Assembly (NCBI GenBank): GCA_039566865.1
Contig: CM076948.1
Span: forward strand, 20,967,001-21,031,000
Reading direction: 5' to 3'
DNA: 64,000 bases
Source of the DNA: Aurelia coerulea
Taxonomy: Eukaryota; Cnidaria; Scyphozoa; Semaeostomeae; Ulmaridae
Shown here: in pieces, positions 56,623 through 64,000 of the stretch
How the letters are laid out: each line of letters starts with the position of its first letter
How positions within the stretch are numbered: the stretch's first letter is position 1
Made by a program: the position numbers and the translations under genes
The notes under the pieces: generated by a model
Database searches by the model: none
The model's input: only the letters and a program-made list of their open reading frames with translations
Told to the model about the DNA's origin: nothing

Positions 56623-57644
56623 GATAATACCCCACCACAGTAAGGATAATTTACCGCCCCGGTATGGCATATCCACCACAGTAAGGATAATACCCCACCA
56701 CAGTAAGGATAATATACCGCCCCGGTATGGCGTATCCACCACAGTATGGATAATATACCGCCCCGGTATTGCCTATCCACCACAGTAGTGCGTATAGGTT
56801 CGCTAGCGTGAGCCTTCATAAATGTAAAACACGCAAAGAAGTTGTTTTCATTGTGCTTGGCATTGTAGAAGTTGTCGTTGCGAATATCACACCCCAAATT
56901 CAAAACTCTGAATCCATTCCAGAAAGAAGCAAAAATCTTAAATAATCACTTAGATTGGATGTCTAGCATGTAAATAACGCATAGCATTATGCCAAAGACT
57001 TAAAACCAGTTTCACTGAAGGGAAGACAGCGGATGCCATATCGAATGGTTTCAAAAGTTCATGGCGGTGGTTTTCGGACACCAAATAAATCAGCTGTTTG
57101 GGACCATGAAAAAAGGTCGCATTTGAATGTTTTTTGGATTTTGACATTTCATTCATAAATATCTATACATACATCAATAGAAATAGTATTGAGATCAAAA
57201 CAACATTTTTCTAACGCATCTCCTAGCTTTTATATTTTTTGTGTGTACTGAGAGCTCTCCAAAATGTCATTACGAGAACCGAAAGTCGAACCATTGTTTT
57301 CGCATTCATGAATATAAAAAAAGACAAGAAAAATAGAGCAAAGAGTTTATGGACGGAATACTTGCCAAGAATAAACAGAAAAATTATTTTTTCTTGGCAC
57401 ATTCTGCATTGTGAGCTCACTGTCCGAAAACCACCGCCACTGTACGAAAACCACCGCCAAGATCAGTCTCAAAAACATCGTTGTCAAAGAAAGGCAGGTA
57501 AAGTAAAAAACCAAAACACTTCGGGAAGATATGTCCAAATACCTGTCCATTCACCTGGTACTTTTGGTTTGTGTTTTTAATTAAAGCTTCTTATGAAAAT
57601 ATTTAGTTTTCCTTAAGTGTCCGATCACCACCGCCGGCACCCTA

Positions 57645-57950
57645 CCATTGGAGACAGCTTTAATACCAAGAGGTACTCACAAAGAAACTCAGATAATAAA
57701 TTTTTGAAAGACAATTGTTGAAAAAACAATGGTTTATTGCATGTTGCTAAAAAATAGGTTGAAATTGAGCAGTGTTTCTTATTGGTGGGTATCTAATGCA
57801 ATGCAAACTTATCATAGAAAATGTGTATCTATCAAACGAAACACACACAAACTATGAGAAAGAAGGATTTAATAAATAATATGTGGCAGTGACTATGAAT
57901 AGACCTTTTAGCTATTCTGCAAAATAGTTTGGATCGAGCGACATTTGTAA
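57645..57950. other. Intergenic, nothing recognised
   Basis: AT-rich, no motif seen. Confidence 0.3.
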
Positions 57951-58020
57951 ACATTCATTCATTCATTCATTCATTCATTCATTCATTCATTCATTCATTC
58001 ATTCATTCATTCGTTCGTTC
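57951..58020 (+). repeat. ATTC tetranucleotide microsatellite
   Basis: About 17 nearly perfect ATTC units, last ones GTTC. Confidence 0.95.
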
Positions 58021-58632
58021 ATTTTTATTTATTTAGGTACGTTAGCCCCATCAATCCATATGAACTGCTTTTCAGGGGGCCGTGGCAAAACATTTATCCG
58101 AAATGAACAAATATTATCTGAAATGTTTAAATGAAAAGTGTTGATGAAGCTTCAATCGCTATTGTGCACATGAAAATTACCTAGTTTCTACAATATCGTT
58201 TGATTCAAACGATACGGTTTGATCCAGAACTCTTGTGAAATAGCAAAAAAGGCACTAACAAATATATTTGTCATCATATAGTCTATGACAGGCAAGGATT
58301 GGGGACAAGGCTCGGGGGATAACTCCCGTACTTGACCTGACGAGATGTGCTGCTCAACAGGATTACCTTTTGTGGTACTAAAAATTATGGGACAATGTCC
58401 TTTTCTGACAAAATTATGGGACAGGGAATATGATTGATCAGGATGATCAGAAAATTATGGGACAGTATGCAGAAAGGAAATTGTATAGAGTTCTCTTGGA
58501 ACAATTGACGAGTATAATGTTTGTTCGAAATGGTTAGGGCGTGGAGAAGTTTTCATGCACCCCCATACCATCACTTCCCGAGTACACGTTTTTTATAAGA
58601 AACTTGGATCAGCACTTAGTACTAAAAGTTTC
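58021..58632. other. Intergenic, nothing recognised
   Basis: Includes three AAAATTATGGGACA words at 58380-58460. No gene found. Confidence 0.3.
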
Positions 58633-58636
58633 TTAA

Positions 58637-60501
58637 CCCTATTACTACCGGGCTTTTTCGACCATCGTAGTACCGGGGGGGGGGGGGCACAAAGTTTCCC
58701 TCCGTAACTTCACCAATATTGCAGATATGAGGATGAAACTTAGTACAATGGTGTATAGGAACAAAATCTACACAATAGGCTACTTTTTTAATTCTTCATT
58801 ACATCCATGACGTCACAATGACGTCATGATTGAGGAAAATTGCACTTTTTGCTTACTATTAACAATATTGGCAATATTTAAGTTCTTAGTTGATAATTTC
58901 TTTCATACTGCTACTAGAATGTATCCCAAAGCATCACTGAATAAAAATTGGCAATGAAATGTCAATTTAAGCTTGTTATTTATATCATATATTCATCATT
59001 TATTTGCATCAGTTTGTCATTGTTTCATTTAAACCCCTAATTACTGATGAAAATTCTCTAAAATGCCTTAAAATTGTTCATAACAATCAATAGAACCAAT
59101 TTTGACCATTTAAATTTATCTAATACATTTGTTATTATATATATGACATCATAAACTTTGATGACGTCATGAACGTTAAATTTGCTGACGTCATCAAAAA
59201 TGGATAAAACTATACACAACCTCGTTCCCAGGGTGTTCTGACGTCATACGCTGCTTGTCACGAAGCCGAATGAACACCCTGGTACACTTGGCATCAATCT
59301 TGCCAATATATGGCAAGATGCGCCCCATTATGGATTTGCAGTTTGCTAGGCAACGATAATCGACAAAAAATGGTCGTTGCTCTAGCGCTAATTCTGAAGT
59401 ATATAAATTAAGAAATCAGAAACAAACACTTTGAGGACTCTATTCTAGCCCTTTTTAAGGTATTTAATCATTAATCCGGGGTTAGCAAGTGCATTTAGCA
59501 GGAAAACGAGCACAATCCATTTGGGTGGAAAAAGGGCCTAAGTTGAAATTTTCGAGAATTTCCACCACAGCTTTGAAAATAGAATGGCTCGTTATTCGGC
59601 GAATTTTAGAGATAAATTGAAGATTAAAAGTGTTTTAGTGAAAGAATACAGTTTTCCGTCGAATTTTGACATGCCGCAGCCGTTTACTCCTCGCAAAACG
59701 GAGTTACGGCGTAAAATGCGGTAGGCCGAAATTATTCCCCATTTTTGGGGGGCGGGCGCTCCGCTTCTGGGGGCAACATTGAACCCCAAATTGCGTTATT
59801 AGATTCGCAAATGAATGGTCTCTTGAAAACATTTTTCCGTTTTGAAATCAGGCTCGTAACCATGGAGCATCGACTCCAAACGTAACCTCGGGTCGGAAAA
59901 TCGTCACATTTATTTTTCAACCCCCTGTTATGACGTCATAATGACCCCAAAATTTCCTGAAACTCCGAAATTCGGATGCGCCGTGGTCCATTACCCCTTT
60001 TAAACTCCTCACTTGCCCCATATACACTCCATTGATTTTGTGATTTTACCGATTCAATAAAGGCCATTTTTGAATGGGAGCCAGTTATAATCCGATTTTG
60101 CTATTGTTTCCGAATAGCCAATCAAATTGTCGAACGGCCTCCTGTATCCCAGAGTAGAGGTAGAGCAACGAACTCACTCTGGGGACGAGATTGAACTATA
60201 CATCATCTGAAAGCTCTCATCGAGCGCTTTCGAATGGTGGTATTCTCGATGTTCTACGACCATCCGTGTTAAAACTGGACTCGCTTCTTTAATTGTCTGG
60301 CTGACAACGTGTTGAAAAGATGTTGGTCACGTGATCAGTATCTACCATTTTGGAAAAAAATTACAAATTTTTATTAGTCCATGAAATTTGAGGAAAAGTC
60401 GCAAAGTTTCAGCTCTTTATCTTCTGAACTGACGACACTACATCAAATAAACTTTGCCGCGGGCACTTTGTGCCCCCCCCCCCCCCCCGGTAGTAATAGG
60501 G
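58637..60501. mobile_element. TTAA-flanked piggyBac-like element, 1.87 kb
   Basis: Ends CCCTATTACTACCGGG and CCCGGTAGTAATAGGG (with a long C run), flanked by TTAA (58633-58636, 60502-60505). Same architecture as 21700-23808 and 40773-41335, but with different sequence, so a third subfamily. TGACGTCA-type palindromes recur inside (58808, 59150-59200, 59930). No transposase readable. Confidence 0.75.
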
Positions 60502-60505
60502 TTAA

Positions 60506-61749
60506 TTTCGCATGGAAATATCGGTGTTTTAGTAGTAAAAGTTTCTTAATTTGTTTCTTATTTTTTAGGCCTAAAATTTCGATATTGTTCAAATTTGAGG
60601 CTTCTTCTCAACAAAGGGCTTCTGTAAACTGGTTATTTTTGTTCCAAGAGCGTTGTCACAATACTAAGGCCAACTAGATGTCACAAAATGTGATCTTCAT
60701 GGAACCAAATGTAATAGCGGATGTATGCGAGCGGTCTGACAAAGAAAGTCAATCAGCAAAGACAACTACTAATTATATCTTAATTCTTTTCTCTCATATT
60801 TTCTTTGAGTATTCCGTTGAACGTATATATATATCTAGATATATTACTGTCACCAAATGTGAACTGATGTGTGTGTGCGGTTCGGCGAGGTGACTTGCGT
60901 CCCTGCCATTGAACCTGAAGACTTCGTTATTCTCCAAGCAAATATGTTTATAATGCTACACAAACAATAGTTACTTCGCGACTATCAAAACAAAGGATCT
61001 TATTGGTTGATGCATGATCTTAATGTGTCAAATCTGATGTCAATGATAAACAATATTGCAACAAAAGAGTATGTTCTGGGGAATTCTAGCTAAAGGAATA
61101 ATAGCAATTATTCTACAACGACATGCAAAGGAATCCTTCAGTCTAATTATTCCTGTGATGACTGAAGATCTTAATCCGATCCAAAGATTAACTTGTTTCA
61201 CATTCTTAATGGACCATACAAACAAATATAAATGAATCTAGCAACTGTGGACTTCTGCAACTTTGTTGATCTAAGTTTAATTGGTTTCTAGGCGTTACCT
61301 CTACTCTTGCATACTATGTGACGTTTTCTGTTTCTAAGGCTAGAGTAATTCTGTTGGCTCATCTTTCAGAGCATCCTAAATACGATACAACAAAAAGGCA
61401 CTGCTCAGTCTCTCACAAGCACTGACAGACCTTGAATAATCTAACTCCAAAATGTATTACCTAGCTAGGGCATCAAACGGCTTCAAACACAACATGGACA
61501 CAAGTACTTTCACAAGCTACTTGCACCAAGGAAAACTAATCGCCCGACCTTACTTAGCCTAACTTTTGTTGCGATATGGACGCACCTCCTTGCTGATTGA
61601 TTGATTAATAAATAGATAACTTGCAGTTGTTTGCGTGTTGTTGGCATGCACATAAAAGTACTGTTTGAAACGATGCCAAAACGTGCCGTATTTGGACGAG
61701 AGTAGACTCGCTCCCTGCTTGAACTTTGTATCATGCGAATGACATTTTA
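60506..61749. other. Intergenic, nothing firmly recognised
   Basis: Short frames without domains and a TA microsatellite near 60825. The 5' edge of the LTR that follows could not be fixed. Confidence 0.35.
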
Positions 61750-62199
61750 TTGTTTATTGCTATTTTTACTTAATTGTATTTTTCTTTATAAGGTAAATTA
61801 GGTGTGCCTTATTGTTTCATGGTCCTGCATTTTAGGTTAGGTTTTTAGTATTTTTAGTCAGTCGAGACGAACACTAAGTTGAAGCCGATCTGTTGATGCC
61901 GCGCATCAAGACGAAATAGCCGAAGCCGAATCAAGACGAAGTTAAGACGAACTACCTAGGTTTTCATTTCATTTATCTATAGTTTTAAGTTAGGCAGGAT
62001 ATTATAAGCTTGTTATTATTCGCTGCTGGAAATCGTTTTGTTGTTACTATAAAGAATATTTGCCAAAGATCGTCATCCTGCTGTCGATTTACCTGCCGTA
62101 CCAAGCCGTCACTTTCAAGGTCGTAAGTTAGTTTTGTATCTTTCATTCTGTGTTTCTGCAACCACTCACGCACTTGTGAAGCACGTCAGTAGTTTCACA
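61750..62199 (+). mobile_element. 5' LTR of a Ty3/gypsy-like element (left edge uncertain)
   Basis: The right edge is inferred from a terminal CA (62198-62199) placed one base before a primer-binding-site-like TGG. The region has repeated AGACGAA/GAAGCCGA words. The matching 3' LTR would lie beyond the window, so the left boundary is a guess. Confidence 0.4.
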
Positions 62200-62200
62200 T

Positions 62201-62218
62201 TGGTGCCCCGTGTGAGGA
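62201..62218 (+). promoter_or_regulatory. Primer-binding site for reverse transcription
   Basis: TGGTGCCCCGTGTGAGGA begins with TGG, the complement of tRNA CCA, and lies immediately after the presumed LTR end. The tRNA species was not identified. Confidence 0.55.
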
Positions 62219-62715
62219 ACAAGAAGATAACGAAGAATTATTTGCTGAATTTTCTATTTTCTATTCATTCAAGTACTTTAGTTTGAAGATTGACCAAAAA
62301 CCGTTGACATATTGGATTTGAAAAGATTTACAAGTAGCGTGAGACAAATGATATGTGATAGTAACTGTATTGAACTCTTGGTGTCTGATATCGAAGTCAA
62401 TCACATTTTTCGGAACCTTTTTATCGAATCACGCATCAAAAACTGTTTTGCAGTGATGATATTTTCTGTCTGTTGAATTTTAATTCGTGGTATTTTATGA
62501 ATTTGGCATTTTGCCTGGTTGCGTGCAGCACGAATTGCCTTTAGCTTATTCATTGGGTGCCAAACTGCGTCACGTTGGCACAAAAGGTTTATTAACATTG
62601 GTATTGTTTCAATTGTTTGACCGTTCTTTTACTTTTACCGAAGAACATTTTTTGTGTGCTCTTTGACTTTTGAACTTTGCTCACGTGTTTATTGAATTGA
62701 ATATCTATTGAAACA

Positions 62716-63880
62716 ATGGAGGCAGCAGTCAACGAGTTACAAACGCAATTAATTGCCGTTCAAGCAGCTCTTGAAGGCAATGTGCAGTCTGGTCTTTTCC
62801 AGCTTCGCTCATTTAATGGTTTGCCAAATGAAGATATCAATGAATGGCTCTCTCGTTTTGAAACTCTTGCCAAATTTCACACGTGGTCAAACGCGAAAAA
62901 GTTGAGCGCGTTGCCACTCTCGTTGGGGGTCCTGCTAAAGCATGGTTCGATAACCAAACCGCTGAAACAATAGCTGATTTCAAGGTTTTAACCGAAGGCC
63001 TAAAAACAAGGTTTGGCTCTCAAACACTGGAGTTTCTTTTCAGACAAGAGCTTTATGCTCGCAAACAAGGTCCCACAGAGCCACTTTCCATGTACACCGA
63101 GGACATAATCAAGAAAAGCCAACGTCTCGCCCTCCCAGACAAAGATTTGATGAATGTTTTCATAAATGGTTTGTGCGATGAAATAAAAAACCATGTCATT
63201 CTCAACCAACCAAAATCATTTGCCGAAGCCGAAAATCTCGCCCGTTTGAGAGAAGCTGTTTCCAAAAATTCCGGAGTTTCTAACTCGTTCACTGCCGCTC
63301 AGTCTGTTCTTCAGGAACAAAGAATAAAGGAGTTGGAAAGCCATGTAAACCTCCTTGTTTCTCTTGCCGCCCAGAAGAAAAGTGACAGTGTGTCTCCCCG
63401 GTCAAATTTGGGAAATCAAAACATAAACTCTGGTTTCCATCTCCAATGTTGCGACCCCAAGCTGCATCCCAACATCAGCCTGTGAATATTTCCGCTCTGG
63501 GTACCCCTGTGAATTCGGGAAACATGAATGCCCTAACAGATGAGATTATAGCTGCAATCAATACTGGTTTTCAAAATAATCAACCTCGCAGAGGAAGGGG
63601 TCAATTTCGGCCAACCATGGGAAGTCGGGGAGGTGCTCGTGGTAGAAATTTACGCACAACTGATGGGCAGCCTATCTGTAATTTTTGCCAAAAGGTGGGG
63701 CATGTTGCCAAGTATTGTAATGAACGCCCCCAACAACCAGTTTCTTCCGTTGCCCAACCACAGCAGCCCCGCCACAGCAAGCTGTTTATGACGCTCCGAA
63801 CCAACAAAGAGTTGCTTATGCTCCTGCGCAGCGACCCAGCCAGGGAAGCCAAAATTTAAACGGGATGGGGCCTTCAACAT
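62716..63880 (+). pseudogene. gag: Ty3/gypsy-like gag, frameshifted, CCHC zinc knuckle
   Basis: Starts at ATG 62716 (ACAATGG). The first frame gives LRSFNGLPNEDINEWLSRFE, typical of the retrotransposon gag core. A frameshift near 62890 moves it to VATLVGGPAKAWFDNQ and LKTRFGSQTLEFLFRQEL (capsid). A second shift near 63446 leads to an Arg/Gly-rich segment and the knuckle CNFCQKVGHVAKYC (C-x2-C-x4-H-x4-C, about 63680-63720). A third shift gives the end near 63890. The nucleocapsid packages element RNA. No pol is in the window. Three shifts suggest decay, although sequencing errors are possible. Confidence 0.8.
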
Positions 63881-63904
63881 GGGGATACTGAGGGCCCAAA
63901 CAGT

Positions 63905-64000
63905 AGCTCCCCGGGGGTGAAGCTACCCAAAACCGGGGTACGGGGACTTGTGGACCCCGGTTTTGGGTCATAAATTCCGATCAGTCCCCAGTTTTGGGTC
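63905..64000. repeat. Start of a G-run MITE, cut by the window end
   Basis: CTCCCCGGGGGTGAAGCTAC, then GGGGTACGGGGACTTGTGG and repeated CCGGTTTTGGGTCA words. The layout matches the MITE at 56296-56622 (CCCGGGG run, then TACGGGGAC). It may have inserted just after gag. Confidence 0.45.

Larger units (their letters stand above)
55820..57642. mobile_element. TA-flanked element, 1.8 kb, GGCGGTGGTRATCG ends
   Basis: Ends GGGTGTCGGCGGTGGTAATC and the complement of GGGTGCCGGCGGTGGTGATC, flanked by TA (55818-55819 and 57643-57644). Words such as GAAAACCACCGCCA recur inside the right end. The interior contains an inverted duplication and a 327-bp nested MITE. No transposase was recognised. Confidence 0.55.

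Noticed and set aside
56164..56903. Tyr/Gly-rich minus frames of 152-192 residues
   Set aside because: They read across tandem GGTATCGATTTTCACGATTT-type and GGTGGATACGCCATACC-type repeats and a MITE, so they are repeat translations.

Overview
This is an AT-rich animal genomic window, most probably from a cnidarian (coral or sea-anemone type). The evidence is an intron-split immune-type gene with a DZIP3-like HEPN domain joined to an NB-ARC ATPase, a combination I know as expanded in cnidarians, in a background of DIRS, Ty3/gypsy and several non-LTR retrotransposons plus many cut-and-paste DNA transposons. There are no bacterial operons or ribosome binding sites. The species assignment is inference.

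Only one convincing host gene is present. It has three exons on the + strand (42920-43196, 45129-45380, 47244-50902). Both introns are phase 1 with GT..AG borders, and the joined length (4188 bases including the stop) divides by three, giving 1395 residues. Its order is HEPN, NB-ARC ATPase, TPR-like helices, then a module of about 200 residues repeated three times that I do not recognise. It looks like an NLR/STAND-type sensor.

The rest is almost entirely repeats. 1-6300: foldback elements, palindrome clusters and a TAA-flanked miniature element. 6.7-16 kb: two identical 161-bp blocks, a large satellite in which a 64-bp unit contains a 25-bp unit, a LINE fragment, a DIRS polymerase relic and several small inverted-repeat elements. 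16.4-18.8 kb: a TTAA-flanked element with a transposase relic. 19.5-21.5 kb: an element with an 8-bp target duplication. 21.7-37.6 kb: two tandem TTAA-flanked (piggyBac-like) copies sharing one TTAA. The second was stretched to 13.8 kb by nested insertions, including a 5.4-kb element bounded by inverted 15-bp minisatellites, a TA-flanked element carrying a LINE, an 847-bp hAT-like element and a decayed multicopy gene. 38-42.8 kb: foldback elements and a LINE split by a 563-bp TTAA element. 42.9-51 kb: the HEPN-NB-ARC gene, with a miniature transposon sitting on its first splice donor. 51-60.5 kb: SINE, LINE relics, an inverted duplication and further TA- and TTAA-flanked elements. 61.7-64 kb: LTR edge, primer-binding site and frameshifted gag of a Ty3/gypsy-like element cut by the window end.

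Insertion order can be read from target-site duplications and from empty sites in sister copies. All coordinates, duplications and splice phases were read by eye. Family names rest on motif recognition, with no database search.
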